The translations under genes and the position numbers were made by a program. From Planctomycetota bacterium (GTDB lineage: Bacteria; Planctomycetota; Phycisphaerae; UBA1845; PWPN01): DNA of 64,000 nt. The notes beneath the pieces are model-generated. The model made no database searches, had not been told where the DNA came from, and saw nothing but the letters and a program-made list of their open reading frames with translations. The stretch spans positions 310,001 to 374,000 of the forward strand of contig JAKPHF010000062.1 in NCBI GenBank assembly GCA_029550525.1. The letters run 5' to 3'. Positions 27,606-37,540 of the stretch are shown here, piece by piece; positions within the stretch are counted from its first letter, which is position 1; the number at the start of each line of letters is the position of its first letter.

Positions 27606-28565
27606 TTACCGCTTTGACGGCGATTTCGTTTTCGCCGATGCCGTGAACGCTGCGGGCAGCGAATCGATGATGTCGGCGGCGGTAAGCGAGATTTGCCCCA
27701 GCCGACGCGCAGCCAAGTCGCCGGCCAGACCGTGCACGTACACGCCGAAGATCGCTGCGTCCAGACCGGACATGCCCTGGGCCAACAGCGCGGCCAACAC
27801 GCCGGACAACACGTCGCCGCTGCCGCCGGTGGCCATCCCGGGATTGCCGGTCTTGTTCACGTAGATGGATTCGCCGTCGGTGACCACGGTGCCCGCACCT
27901 TTGAGCACGAGCACGGCCCGGTCGGCCGGTTCGGTCTGAGCGTTGAGCCGGCGAGCGGTCTCGATCGCGATCTTCTCGCGGTCGGCCTGCACGTCGCGGG
28001 TGGAGATGCGCAGCATGCGGGCCAACTCGCCCGGATGCGGCGTGAAAATGGATCGCGGGTGCGGCCGGCAGTCCCAACCGTTCGCCAGCAGGGCCGCCAG
28101 ATTCAGCGCGTCGGCATCGATGACGACGGGCGTCCCGGAACGGATGCGGAAAGCATCGATGAGCGTCCAGAAGTTCTCGGCATAGTCATGAGCGCCGGTC
28201 CCCACCCCCGGGCCGACGACCAACGCGTTCGGCGGGTTGGCCTTCTCTTTCGAGCCGATCCAGCCGCGGGAACGGAGCAACTTGGCAGCGGCCGCGGGTT
28301 TGATCTGGCCGGCGTCGTCGGCGGGTAGCGGAATGGTCGTGGCACAAGGACACAAACCGGCGACCACGTTCAGCACGGGCTCGGGCACGGCGATGGTGAC
28401 CAGCCCCGCCCCGCTGCGAAGAGCGGCGTTGCCGACCAGCGAGGGCGCACCGGCCATGCCCACGCTGCCGGAGATGGCCAGCACACGGCCGAATGTGCCT
28501 TTATGGCCATCCGCCGGTCGAGGCGGCAGATGCGGGATGCGTCGGATCTGCTTCGCGTCGGGCAT
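27606..28565 (-). CDS. nnrD: ADP-dependent (S)-NAD(P)H-hydrate dehydratase
   Basis: Repairs damaged NAD(P)H by dehydrating the S-hydrate using ADP or ATP. The ribokinase-like family is recognised from HKGTFGRVLAISGSVGMAGAPSLVGNAALRSGAGLVTI, GPGVGTG, FTPHPGELARML and the C-terminal NPGMATGGSGDVLSGVLAALLAQG with the catalytic Asp in GSGD. The protein is 319 residues and consists of the dehydratase domain only, without the fused epimerase (NnrE) seen in many bacteria. ATG 28565 is preferred over 28586. The gene follows larB by 21 bp, so both are probably in one operon. Confidence 0.9.
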   Translation of the reverse strand: MPDAKQIRRIPHLPPRPADGHKGTFGRVLAISGSVGMAGAPSLVGNAALRSGAGLVTIAVPEPVLNVVAGLCPCATTIPLPADDAGQIKPAAAAKLLRSRGWIGSKEKANPPNALVVGPGVGTGAHDYAENFWTLIDAFRIRSGTPVVIDADALNLAALLANGWDCRPHPRSIFTPHPGELARMLRISTRDVQADREKIAIETARRLNAQTEPADRAVLVLKGAGTVVTDGESIYVNKTGNPGMATGGSGDVLSGVLAALLAQGMSGLDAAIFGVYVHGLAGDLAARRLGQISLTAADIIDSLPAAFTASAKTKSPSKR

Positions 28566-28586
28566 CAACTGTTTCTCCAGGCGCAA

Positions 28587-29384
28587 TCAGCCCGCGGTCG
28601 TGTCGCGCTTAGCGGCACGGGCGACGGCACGACCGATCAGCGCGGCGATGTAGCCGGCGCCGAATCCGTTGTCGATGTTAACCACGGAGACGCCGGCCGC
28701 ACAGCTGTTGAGCATGGTGAGCAGCGGAGCCAGGCCGTTGAGATGCGCGCCATAGCCGACACTGGTCGGCACGGCGATCACGGGCGCGGAGACCAGGCCG
28801 CCCACCACGCTGGGCAGCGCACCTTCCATTCCCGCGCACACGACCACCGCGACTGCGTTCGAAAGTTCGACGGCATGCGCCAACAGCCGGTGAATCCCGG
28901 CAACGCCCACGTCATAGAAGTGACGCGTGGGTTGATCGAGGATCTCGCAGGTCTCCCGAGCCTCTTCGGCCACGGGCATGTCGGAAGTGCCCGCGCAAAC
29001 GATGGCCACGAAGTTGTTCGGATCGACAGGGCCGGCCGGCTTGCGGCGCAGCGTGATGGTGCGGGCGATCTCGTTGTAGCGGGCGTCGGCAAACCGGGCT
29101 TGCACAGCAGCCGCGACCTCCGGCGTGGCGCGGGTCGCCAGGACATTGCCGCCGCCGGCCAGCCGCCGATCGACGATGGCCACGACCTGGTCCGTCCGCT
29201 TGCCCTCGCAGTAGATCACCTCCGGGACGCCGCAGCGAAGCCCGCGGTGGTGATCCACCTTGGCGAAACCCATGTCCTCGTAGGGCAGCCGCTTCAGCAC
29301 GGCGAAGGCATCCTCGACCGACCGGCTCCCGGACCGAACGGATTCCAGCAACTCTCGAAGGGTGGTTTCATCCATGCTGAACAT
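28587..29384 (-). CDS. larB: Nickel-pincer cofactor biosynthesis protein LarB
   Basis: Carboxylates and hydrolyses nicotinic acid adenine dinucleotide in the pathway to the nickel-pincer cofactor of lactate racemase. The PurE-like C-terminal domain is visible: VAIVCAGTSDMPVAEEARETCEILDQPTRHFYDVGVAGIHRLL and GMEGALPSVVGGLVSAPVIAVPTSVGYG. The N-terminal helical region begins at DETTLRELLESVRSGSRSVEDAF. The 265-residue length is normal. Start ATG 29384 or 29375; neither has a clear ribosome site. No larA, larC or larE is in the window, so the cofactor pathway, if complete, is split. Confidence 0.9.
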   Translation of the reverse strand: MFSMDETTLRELLESVRSGSRSVEDAFAVLKRLPYEDMGFAKVDHHRGLRCGVPEVIYCEGKRTDQVVAIVDRRLAGGGNVLATRATPEVAAAVQARFADARYNEIARTITLRRKPAGPVDPNNFVAIVCAGTSDMPVAEEARETCEILDQPTRHFYDVGVAGIHRLLAHAVELSNAVAVVVCAGMEGALPSVVGGLVSAPVIAVPTSVGYGAHLNGLAPLLTMLNSCAAGVSVVNIDNGFGAGYIAALIGRAVARAAKRDTTAG

Positions 29385-29412
29385 GATAGGGTCTGGACGG
29401 GCCAAACTCTAC

Positions 29413-29454
29413 GGGCACTGGGAATAGGGGACTGGGGGCTGGGGCTGGGGCTGG
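29413..29454 (+). repeat. G-rich heptad array
   Basis: Six 7-bp steps, GGGCACT, GGGAATA, GGGGACT, GGGGGCT, GGGGCTG and GGGCTGG, in the gap upstream of larB. The runs of G could also form a G-quadruplex on the plus strand. Apart from this array, nothing is recognised in the rest of the 29385-29679 gap. Confidence 0.7.
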
Positions 29455-29679
29455 AGAGCGCGAGCCCACCAGCCACCGGCCAATCGGAAAGTAGGCGGGG
29501 CCGCCGGGGAGGATCGGAGAAGTCCGGCTCTGGTTCATTTCAACCAAAGAGTTGTTCATTTGAATAAAGTGGCAGCCGAGGATGCGGGAAAGCCCCCTCT
29601 CCTGGGACGAGAGAAGCCATTCCGCCCTGCTGGCACGCGGGATGCACATTACCGCTGGTGCACTCCAAGCGAGGGAAGT

Positions 29680-29910
29680 ATGCGCCGAACGTCTACACCA
29701 AAACGGCTGGCTGACGCCATGCGGCTGGGGGTCAGTTTCAGCCGGGCGGGATTCGCCGTGGCGATCGCAGCGGTAGCGGCCAGCGTTTTTCTTCCCGCGC
29801 TTAGCGTCCAGTACGCGGCAGCCAAGCGCGCTCTGCAGAAGGAGTCGCCCTCCGCTGAAGTGATACAGGACATTCCCGACGGTTTGCCCGACCCGCATCC
29901 GGGACCGTGA
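29680..29910 (+). CDS. Small single-pass membrane protein, 76 aa, hypothetical
   Basis: A 76-residue reading frame with a basic N-terminus (RRTSTPKRLADAMRLG) and one membrane-like stretch at about residues 20-44 (FAVAIAAVAASVFLPALSVQY), followed by a polar acidic tail. The ATG at 29680 has GAGGGA six bases upstream, which is the best argument that it is real. It lies alone between larB (divergent) and serA (same strand, 161 bp away). No family is recognised, and a chance reading frame cannot be excluded. Confidence 0.4.
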   Translation: MRRTSTPKRLADAMRLGVSFSRAGFAVAIAAVAASVFLPALSVQYAAAKRALQKESPSAEVIQDIPDGLPDPHPGP

Positions 29911-30071
29911 ATCAAACTCGAATGCCGAAGGCAGAGGAGGAGTATGGAGGATGCCCGCACTGCTTTGTCGCCGTCGAACCGGCGGGTATCATTCGTGGTC
30001 GTGCCGGAATGTAGGTAACCGCAAGGGTTTGCGACCAGAGCCGGCCGGCGGCCACGAGCAAGAGGTTGGTC

Positions 30072-31658
30072 ATGCATCGAGTTTTGATCACGGGGGCCAT
30101 TCATAAAACGGGTGTGGAACGGCTGCAGGCCGAACCGGACCTGCAGGTGGAATTCCGCCCGGACCTGCCCGTCAGCGAGATTTTGCGGATTATCGGACCC
30201 TACCACTGTTTGATCGTTCGGTCGGAGACTCCCGTCACGCGGGAGGTGATCGACGCCGCCCCCGAACTGAAAGTCATCGCGGTCGCCGCGGTGGGCGTGG
30301 CCAACATCGATGTCGAGTATGCGACGCAAAAAGGCATACTCGTCATGAACACGCCGGGCAAGAACACCAACTCGGCGGCGGAACTGGCCATGGGCCTGCT
30401 GCTGGCGGTGATGCGGAAAATCGTCCCGGCGGACCAGCACATGCGGCGGCTGGGCTGGGACCGGCATCGGTTCACGGGGTCGGAACTCCTGGGCAAGACC
30501 ATCGGCATCGTCGGCCTGGGAAATGTGGGGCACCGCATGGCTCGCTTCTGCCAGGGCTTCGACATGCGGGTCCTGGCGTACGACCCGTACATCCCCGACG
30601 AAACCTTCGCCCGCCACCGCGTGGAAAAGGTGGACTGGCCGACGCTGGTGCGCGAGTCGGACATCATCAGCGTGCACGTTCCCAAGACCAAAGAGACGAT
30701 CGGCATGATCGATGCCGCGACCATCGCGGCGATGAAACCGGGCGTGGTGCTGATTAATGCCGCCCGAGGCGGAATAATCCAGGAGGAGGCGCTGCTGGAG
30801 GCCCTGCGGTCGGGCCACGTGGCCGGGGCAGGCATCGATACCTGGCCGGTCGAGCCCATGAAGGAGAATCCCTTTGCCGAGCTGCCGCAGGTGGTCATGA
30901 CGCCACACATCGGGGCGTCCACGCCGGAAGCCCAGATCCGCGTGGCCGAGGCCATCGCGACCGAAGTGCCCAAGGCGCTGCGCGGCGGGATCGTGGATTA
31001 CCCGGTGAACATGCCGCAGATCCGCATGCTGGAAGGCGATCTCATGACCGCCTACACCGTGCTCTGCGAGAAGCTCGGATTGTTCTCAGCCCAATATATG
31101 ACATTCACGCCCACGCAACTGGAGATCTCGTATCGCGGCGACATCGCCCAGTACGATTGCACGCTGTTGCGACTGGCGTTTCTCAAGGGGTATCTGAAAC
31201 GATCGCACGCGTATGTCAGCTACGTCAACGCCGATCAGCGGGCCCGGAGCGTGGGACTCGAGGTCAGGACGACGGACATTCCGGAATTCCGAGCGTACCA
31301 AAGCGCGGTGAAATTCGTCTTCACGGGAGAAGGCGAGCGGTTCACGATCGGCGGCGTGGTGTTCAGCGGGCCGCATCCTCGGATCGCGCTGGTGGATGAC
31401 TTCCCGTTCGAAATCGAACCGGACGGCCGATTCCTGGCCATCTGCAGCCGCGATCGGCTGGGCGTGGTCAGTGCCATCGCCTCCGTGTTGGATCGCAATG
31501 GCATCATGATCAGCAACTTCGAGTTTTCTCACCACAACGAGAAGAAGCGCTCGATGTTCCTGATCCGTGTCGGTGGCAAGCGGGACGTGCCCGACGAAGT
31601 GGTCCGAAAACTCAGCGAGCAGGAGCACATAACGCTGGTCCGCAAGATCGAGCTTTGA
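30072..31658 (+). CDS. serA: D-3-phosphoglycerate dehydrogenase
   Basis: First step of serine biosynthesis, oxidising 3-phosphoglycerate with NAD. The 528-residue long form is present. The substrate-binding N-terminus has VRSETPVTREVIDAAPELKVI, the Rossmann motif is TIGIVGLGNVGHRMA, and the catalytic residues lie in NAARGGIIQEEAL and TPHIGASTPEAQ (His). An allosteric substrate-binding (ASB) domain follows, and a C-terminal ACT domain (DGRFLAICSRDRLGVVSAIASVLDRNGIMISNFEFS) for feedback sensing. ATG 30072 has AAGAGG upstream; the codons at 30066 and 30069 are TTG and GTG. It is a stand-alone gene. Confidence 0.95.
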   Translation: MHRVLITGAIHKTGVERLQAEPDLQVEFRPDLPVSEILRIIGPYHCLIVRSETPVTREVIDAAPELKVIAVAAVGVANIDVEYATQKGILVMNTPGKNTNSAAELAMGLLLAVMRKIVPADQHMRRLGWDRHRFTGSELLGKTIGIVGLGNVGHRMARFCQGFDMRVLAYDPYIPDETFARHRVEKVDWPTLVRESDIISVHVPKTKETIGMIDAATIAAMKPGVVLINAARGGIIQEEALLEALRSGHVAGAGIDTWPVEPMKENPFAELPQVVMTPHIGASTPEAQIRVAEAIATEVPKALRGGIVDYPVNMPQIRMLEGDLMTAYTVLCEKLGLFSAQYMTFTPTQLEISYRGDIAQYDCTLLRLAFLKGYLKRSHAYVSYVNADQRARSVGLEVRTTDIPEFRAYQSAVKFVFTGEGERFTIGGVVFSGPHPRIALVDDFPFEIEPDGRFLAICSRDRLGVVSAIASVLDRNGIMISNFEFSHHNEKKRSMFLIRVGGKRDVPDEVVRKLSEQEHITLVRKIEL

Positions 31659-31908
31659 GGCTCACGCCCGCAGAGGGCGCGCGGCGGGAAGAACCGAAAC
31701 GGCTATCGCGGATGAATGCTCCGCCGCATGAGCACGACATGAGAGCAAACTCGGCAGACCGGAATGCCAGGCAGCGTGAGCCAGGCGCCAGGCGTCCCGG
31801 TTTTATGAGACGGCTGTCCCCGATGGCGGGACTCTGCAAATTGAGGCCCAATTGTTCCGCCGGGAACAGATGGTGTGCAATATACTTGTGCATCGGGAGT
31901 TCTGAAGG

Positions 31909-34900
31909 ATGAGGCGTGCCGTCACTACTGCCCTGATGACAACGATCTGCCTTTGCGCAGCCGCCGTCTCGTACGCGCAGGGCGAGCCGGGCCCCATTCG
32001 CTGGAAGGCGGAGGAACAAGGGGCACCTTTGCGGGCAGCCATTCAGCAGAGTGCCGCCGATGTGCTGGAGGCCACGCAGGACAGCCATGTTGTCCTGCAG
32101 TTCAAACGCATTCCCAACGCCGAACAAAAAGCCAGCCTCGAGGCCCAAGGCATTTTCCTGCAACGGTATCTGGGCGAGAACGCTTGGTTCGCTCGCGTAA
32201 AGGACGGCAAGCGGGCGAAGGAAATCATGGGCCAGATGGAGCTGGCTTCGGCCATGAAAGTTCAACGGCAATGGAAGCTCCATCCCAAGCTGGCCCGAGG
32301 AGACTTTCCGCAGTACGCCAGATTCTCGGCGGGTCGGGCCGAACGAAGCCAAAGCAAGACTGAGGCCGCCACTGAACCGGATATCGTCGCGTTGTATGTG
32401 CTGTTTCACCCCGACGTCGATCTGGACAAAACGGCCACGGCGGTGGTAGTCAGCCACGGCGGCGTCATCCGTAGCCTGATGCGGTCAATCAACGGGGCGG
32501 TGGTCTGGTTGCCCTCCACAAATCTGAGCGCTCTGGCAGACGAGGATGCGGTTGAGTGGATCGAACCGCCGCTGCCGCCCATGGACGTTTCCAACGACAG
32601 CGTGCGGACGGCGGTGCAGGTGCACACGGTGCAGGAACCGCCCTTCAACCTGGACGGCAGCGGCATCAACGTGATGATCTACGACGGCGGCACCGTGATG
32701 GCCGCCCACTCGGACCTCGAGGGCCGCGTCTTCGTTCGCGACAACAGCGGCGTGGCGGACCACCCGACCCATGTGGCGGGCACACTGGGCGGGAGCGGCG
32801 CAGCCAGCAACGGATTCTATGCCGGCATGGCCCCCGGCGTGATCATCCAGTCATTCGGATTCGAGTATGACGGCACGGGGCAGTTTCTCTACACCAACCC
32901 GGGCGATCTCGAAGCCGACTACAACAGAGCCATCAACACGTATGGTGTCGTGCTGACGAACAACAGCATCGGCACGAACGTCGCCCCCAACGGTTATCCG
33001 TGCGAATGGGAAGGCGATTACGGCGCGACGGACATGCTGATCGATGCCATCGTTCGCGGCAGTCTGGGAGCGCCCATGCGGGTGATCTGGGCGAACGGCA
33101 ACGAGCGCGGCTCAGGACGCTGCGGCGTTACCTATCACACGACCGCCCCGCCGGCGTGCGCCAAAAATCACATCTCGGTGGGCGCCTACAACTCGAACGA
33201 TTTCTCCATGACGACGTTCTCCAGTTGGGGCCCGACCGACGACGGCCGAATCAAGCCCGACGTTTGCGCACCGGGCTGCCAATCCAGCGGCGACAACGGT
33301 GTGACCTCGACAGTGGCCAGCGGCGGGTACGGGGTCATGTGCGGGACGAGCATGTCGGCACCGGTGGTCACCGGCTTGGCGGCTCTGGTTCTGCAAGACT
33401 GGAAAGAGCAGTACCCAATGCAGCCGCTGCCGCCCAACTCGCTGCTCAAGGTGCTCTTCGCACACAACGCCGAGGATCTGGGCACCCCGGGGCCGGATTA
33501 CGTCTTCGGCTACGGTGCCGTCCGCATTCTGGAGACCATTCAGTTCCTGCGGTCGGGCAGCTTCGCACAAGGTGCGATCGAACACGGCCAGAGCCTGTAC
33601 TACTTCGTGCCGGTCAGCCAGGTCGGCCAGCGGATCAAGGTCACACTGGCCTGGGACGACCCGCCGGGAGCCCCGAACACGGTTCCCGAACTGGTGAACG
33701 ATCTGGACCTGTGGGTGGTCAGTCCGTCGGGCATCACGCACTATCCGTGGACGCTGGAGCCGTCGAGCCCGGAATCGCCGGCCGTCCGCAACAAGCCGGA
33801 TCGCCGCAACAACATCGAGCAAGTAGTGGTCGACGCCCCGGAGCCGGGCACCTGGAGCATCGTGATCCACGGCTACGCGATCCCCTCGGGTCCGCAGGCG
33901 TTCTCGATGGCCTGCACGCCGGAGTTGCGGACCTGCTCGTCGGCCGGTCTGGTAGCCTTCGCCGCGCCCAGCTTCGGCTGTAACTCGAGCGTGACGGTTT
34001 CAGTCAAGGATTGCGACCTGGATACCGACTCGACGACGGTGCAGACCGTGACCATCCAAGTGAGTTCCTCGAGCGAACCGGCAGGCGAGAGCCTGGTGCT
34101 GACCGAGACATCACCGTTCTCGGCCACATTTGAAGGGACCCTGCCCACGTCGTCGGAAGACGCTCCCGGCATTCTGCACGTCCACCCCGGCGATACGGTC
34201 ACCGCCCTCTATATGGATGCGAGCGACGGCCGGGGCAACTACAACGTCCCGGTTGCCAAATCCACGCTGGTGGACTGCCAGCCGCCGGAAATGACGACCC
34301 CCACCGTGACCGCAGTCACGGCTTCCACGGCGCGAATCGAGTTTCACACGAACGAGCCCGCGACGGTCCAAATTCGTTACGGCACGTCCTGCGACGCGGC
34401 GACCAAGATCATGGCGTCGCGGCAGTTCATGACCGTCCACTCGATCACGCTGTCCGAGCTGATCAAGGACACGACGTACTACTTCATCGTCGACGTCGAC
34501 GATGAGGCAGGCAACCGGACGACCTCGGACAACGGGGGAGCATGCCACAGTTTCCAAACGCTCGATCGCCAGGACTACTACACCGAGCTGTTCTCGCCGA
34601 GCGGGTTCGACCTGGACGGAAAGGCCCTGACCTTCACGCCGTCGTCGTCGATCCATCGCTATACGGCGTGTCTGGATTCGATTTCGGCCCTGCCCGTCGA
34701 TCCGGACAGCCTGACTCCGGAGTACTTGAGCGACGATTCGTACTTTGAAGTGAACTTGACCGACGGCAAGACGTTCCCGTTCTACGACGTTGCGTACTCG
34801 AAGTTCTACGTGGGCAGCAACGGTTACGTGACGTTCGTGTCGGGCGACACCGACTATACCGAGTCCTTGGCCGACCACTTCAACCGTCCGCGCATTTCCG

Positions 34901-35655
34901 TATTGTTTGATGACTTGAATCCCCCGAGCGGATCCGTGCGATGGCGGCAATTGCCGGACCGGGTCGTCGTTGCGTGGGTGAACGTGCCCGAGTACGGCAC
35001 CTACAACTCGAACACGTTCGAGCTGATCATGCACTTTGACGGGACGATTCAGATGGCGTGGCTCGGCATCGACTCAGCCGACTCGCTGGTCGGCCTGTCG
35101 GCGGGCGGCGGCGTTCCCGCCGATTTCGAGGAGAGCGACCTGTCGGCCGCGGCTCCCTGCGTCGGGCTGCCGGCCCAGGCCTTCGATCCCCGGCCCGCCC
35201 ATCTGCAAGCGGACGCATCCGTGGTCTGCACGCTTTCGTGGCAGGCCGGCTGGCGCGCGACTTCTCACGAGGTGTACTTCGGGCTCTCGCCGGACGCCCT
35301 GGAACTGAAAGCCGTCCAGGCCGAACCGCGGTACGTGTTGCCGACACTGCTGAACTCCACGACGTACTACTGGAGAGTCGACGAGGTCAACAACGAAGGA
35401 CGGACGCCAGGGAATCTCTGGACTTTTTCGACCAAGCGGCTCAAACCAGACCTGGATCAGGATGGCGATGTGGACATGACCGACTTCGGTCTGCTGCAAC
35501 TCTGCCTGACCGGCAAGGACGTGCCGCAGACCGCTGCCGAGTGCCAGGCAGCCAAAATGGATGACGATGACGACGTCGACACGACCGACGTGGAAATCCT
35601 GTTCGGCTGTATGAGTGGCTCCGACGTTCAGGCCATCGGCAGTTGCTTTCCCTGA
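31909..35655 (+). CDS. Secreted subtilisin-like protease with C-terminal dockerin-like repeats
   Basis: A 1248-residue exported peptidase. A signal peptide comes first (MRRAVTTALMTTICLCAAAVSYAQ), then a long pro-region. The S8 catalytic triad is placed as Asp259 in VMIYDGGTV, His288 in HPTHVAGTLGG and Ser481 in GTSMSAPVVTG. A P-proprotein-like segment follows (about 560-680), then fibronectin type III-like regions (TVTAVTASTARIEFHTNEPATVQIRYG; SWQAGWRATSHEVYFGLSPDALEL). The end has two EF-hand-type calcium loops, DLDQDGDVDMTDFGLLQLCLTG and DDDDDVDTTDVEILFGCMSG, as in planctomycete dockerin-like tails. GGGAG precedes ATG 31909. The 250 bp before it holds no recognised gene. Confidence 0.9.
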   Translation: MRRAVTTALMTTICLCAAAVSYAQGEPGPIRWKAEEQGAPLRAAIQQSAADVLEATQDSHVVLQFKRIPNAEQKASLEAQGIFLQRYLGENAWFARVKDGKRAKEIMGQMELASAMKVQRQWKLHPKLARGDFPQYARFSAGRAERSQSKTEAATEPDIVALYVLFHPDVDLDKTATAVVVSHGGVIRSLMRSINGAVVWLPSTNLSALADEDAVEWIEPPLPPMDVSNDSVRTAVQVHTVQEPPFNLDGSGINVMIYDGGTVMAAHSDLEGRVFVRDNSGVADHPTHVAGTLGGSGAASNGFYAGMAPGVIIQSFGFEYDGTGQFLYTNPGDLEADYNRAINTYGVVLTNNSIGTNVAPNGYPCEWEGDYGATDMLIDAIVRGSLGAPMRVIWANGNERGSGRCGVTYHTTAPPACAKNHISVGAYNSNDFSMTTFSSWGPTDDGRIKPDVCAPGCQSSGDNGVTSTVASGGYGVMCGTSMSAPVVTGLAALVLQDWKEQYPMQPLPPNSLLKVLFAHNAEDLGTPGPDYVFGYGAVRILETIQFLRSGSFAQGAIEHGQSLYYFVPVSQVGQRIKVTLAWDDPPGAPNTVPELVNDLDLWVVSPSGITHYPWTLEPSSPESPAVRNKPDRRNNIEQVVVDAPEPGTWSIVIHGYAIPSGPQAFSMACTPELRTCSSAGLVAFAAPSFGCNSSVTVSVKDCDLDTDSTTVQTVTIQVSSSSEPAGESLVLTETSPFSATFEGTLPTSSEDAPGILHVHPGDTVTALYMDASDGRGNYNVPVAKSTLVDCQPPEMTTPTVTAVTASTARIEFHTNEPATVQIRYGTSCDAATKIMASRQFMTVHSITLSELIKDTTYYFIVDVDDEAGNRTTSDNGGACHSFQTLDRQDYYTELFSPSGFDLDGKALTFTPSSSIHRYTACLDSISALPVDPDSLTPEYLSDDSYFEVNLTDGKTFPFYDVAYSKFYVGSNGYVTFVSGDTDYTESLADHFNRPRISVLFDDLNPPSGSVRWRQLPDRVVVAWVNVPEYGTYNSNTFELIMHFDGTIQMAWLGIDSADSLVGLSAGGGVPADFEESDLSAAAPCVGLPAQAFDPRPAHLQADASVVCTLSWQAGWRATSHEVYFGLSPDALELKAVQAEPRYVLPTLLNSTTYYWRVDEVNNEGRTPGNLWTFSTKRLKPDLDQDGDVDMTDFGLLQLCLTGKDVPQTAAECQAAKMDDDDDVDTTDVEILFGCMSGSDVQAIGSCFP

Positions 35656-35723
35656 GAACAGCGCGGCCGCGAACGACGGAAGGCGTGTGTCCTCCGCCCT
35701 ACCGCGACGATGCGAAAAAAGAA

Positions 35724-35761
35724 ACAGCCCACAAGGCCTTGGCGCCTTGCGGGCTGTTTTT
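35724..35761. terminator. Bidirectional rho-independent terminator
   Basis: A 14-bp stem with one mismatch (35724-35737 with 35744-35757) has A-rich sequence on its left (35715-35723) and TTTTT on its right. It lies between the convergent protease and oxidoreductase genes and can serve both. It is the clearest classical terminator in the window. Confidence 0.85.
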
Positions 35762-35784
35762 CGATTCCGACTGACCGAACCGTT

Positions 35785-37188
35785 TTACAGCTCCCAACCC
35801 TTGCGGTACTCGCGGCGGAGGAACTGGTTGGCTTCGGGGACGTTGGTGATCTTCATGTTCGGGCCGTCCCACTCGATTCGCTTGCGAGCCCGCATGGCCA
35901 CGCACCCCAGCACGACGGTCTCGGTGAGCGGACCGGCGTAGCCGAAGTTGGACATGCACATTTCGGGCTTGTTCTCGAGACAGGCGTCGATGAATTCCTT
36001 CTTGTGGCCGCCTTTAGGAGCGCGCGGCAGCCAGGGTGTCGGCGGCTTGTAGCCTTCGAAATCCTTCTCGGGCAGAAGCACGTACTGTGCGCCGTAGTCG
36101 TTGGGCGAGAACAGCGTGCCCTTGTCGCCGATGATGAGCGAACCGCTGTCGGGGATGTCACGGCCGTGGGCGAGTTCCTTGAGCTTGCGAGTGACCCAGG
36201 CAGGCTTGTCGCGGCCGCCGTCGTACCAGGTCCACTTGAGCGGAGGCATCTCGCCGCCCTTGGGATGCGGACGGGCCGGGAACTCGTAACGGATGACGCT
36301 CCACATCGGGAAGGTCTGATCGTTGAACTCGGACATCTCGGCCTCGACACTGGTCGGATAGCCGAGGTTGCAGGCCATGAAGGCCATGTTGGCAGTGTGG
36401 CAGGCCATGTCGCCGAGGGCGCCCGTGCCGAAATCCCACCAGCCGCGCCACTTGAAGGGCATGTAGATGGGGTCGTACGGCCGCTCAGGAGCAGTGCCCA
36501 GCCACAGATCCCACTTGATGTGCGACGGGGCGGTGGCGCTGCTGCCCTTGCCCGACAGAGCCGCCTGCACGCCCTGGTGCTGGAGAATCGCACCGGTGCC
36601 CTGCGGCCAGACCGGGCGATTGGTCCACACGTGCACTTCGCGCACCGCGCCGATGGCGCCCGACTGAATCACTTCGACCGCCTCGCGGAGGCCGGGCTCG
36701 GCCGTGCCCTGGTTACCCATCTGGGTCACGACCTTGTACTTCTTGGCGGCCTCGGTCAGGACGCGAGCCTCATACACGTCGTGGGTCAGCGGCTTCTGCG
36801 TGTAGACGTGCTTGCCGAGTTTCATCGCCATCATGGTGGCGACGGCGTGGGTGTGGTCGGGCGTGCTGACGGTCACCGCGTCGATGTCCTTGTGCATCTT
36901 GTCGAACATCTCGCGGAAATCGTGGAAGCGCTTGGCGTTGGGGAACTTCTCGTACGTGCCTTTGGCCGCATCGTCGTTCACGTCGCAGACGGCCACAATG
37001 TTCGCACCGTGGGCGGCCATGTCGCGGCAGTCGCCGGCACCCATGCCGCCCACGCCGATGCAGGCGACGTTGAGTCTCTCGTTCGGCGACTTGCTCTGCC
37101 CCAAGGTCGGACGAGCGGCGACCCAGAAGCCGGCCGTGGCCAAGCTGCTGGTCTTGAGGAAATTACGGCGGCTGCTTCGACGCGCCAT
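35785..37188 (-). CDS. Tat-exported Gfo/Idh/MocA-family oxidoreductase
   Basis: A 467-residue NAD(P)-dependent sugar or inositol-type oxidoreductase. The Tat signal is MARRSSRRNFLKTSSLATAGFWVAARPT. The Rossmann domain follows (NVACIGVGGMGAGDCRDMAAHGANIVAVCDVN), then VSTPDHTHAVATMMAMKLGKHVYTQKPLT, which holds the EKP-equivalent motif as QKP, and a C-terminal substrate domain (WRGWWDFGTGALGDMACHTANMAFM). ATG 37188 has a strong GGAGG upstream; the longer frame to 37458 is not conserved. Exported members of this family are abundant in planctomycetes and are thought to act on sugar derivatives. The substrate is not known. Confidence 0.9.
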   Translation of the reverse strand: MARRSSRRNFLKTSSLATAGFWVAARPTLGQSKSPNERLNVACIGVGGMGAGDCRDMAAHGANIVAVCDVNDDAAKGTYEKFPNAKRFHDFREMFDKMHKDIDAVTVSTPDHTHAVATMMAMKLGKHVYTQKPLTHDVYEARVLTEAAKKYKVVTQMGNQGTAEPGLREAVEVIQSGAIGAVREVHVWTNRPVWPQGTGAILQHQGVQAALSGKGSSATAPSHIKWDLWLGTAPERPYDPIYMPFKWRGWWDFGTGALGDMACHTANMAFMACNLGYPTSVEAEMSEFNDQTFPMWSVIRYEFPARPHPKGGEMPPLKWTWYDGGRDKPAWVTRKLKELAHGRDIPDSGSLIIGDKGTLFSPNDYGAQYVLLPEKDFEGYKPPTPWLPRAPKGGHKKEFIDACLENKPEMCMSNFGYAGPLTETVVLGCVAMRARKRIEWDGPNMKITNVPEANQFLRREYRKGWEL

Positions 37189-37540
37189 GGACGGACCTCC
37201 TTCGTGAAGAACTAGGGTTGTAGCGTCGCGCTGGTATGGGTGACCTCGCCCGGCCCGCGGACTCGAAACCCGCGCGATCCCGCCGGGAGGGCCCCGCCAG
37301 AGGCTATCTTTATACTGCGCCCGCGGAAAGGCGGCAAATCGGTCGACCGACTCCAGCCAGTGCACGAGTTCGTCCACATATAAATCGTGTAAACGGGCAT
37401 ATGTCCGCGAGTTGCAGCACGCCTTCTTCTGCAGTTCCGCCAAATTTGACAGCCCCAATGCTCAGCCCGGACAATCGCATCGGTAGCCACGCTCGCGCCG
37501 CGGCGGACACGACAGGCTTCGGCAGCCGGGGAGGTTCGAC
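37189..37540. other. Intergenic region, 352 bp
   Basis: Lies between the divergent oxidoreductase and PIN-like genes. An AT-richer patch (37371-37400) and a TATACT at 37311-37316 are possible promoter elements, but no complete -35/-10 pair is convincing. Open frames here on the minus strand have no family resemblance and no ribosome site. Confidence 0.35.
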
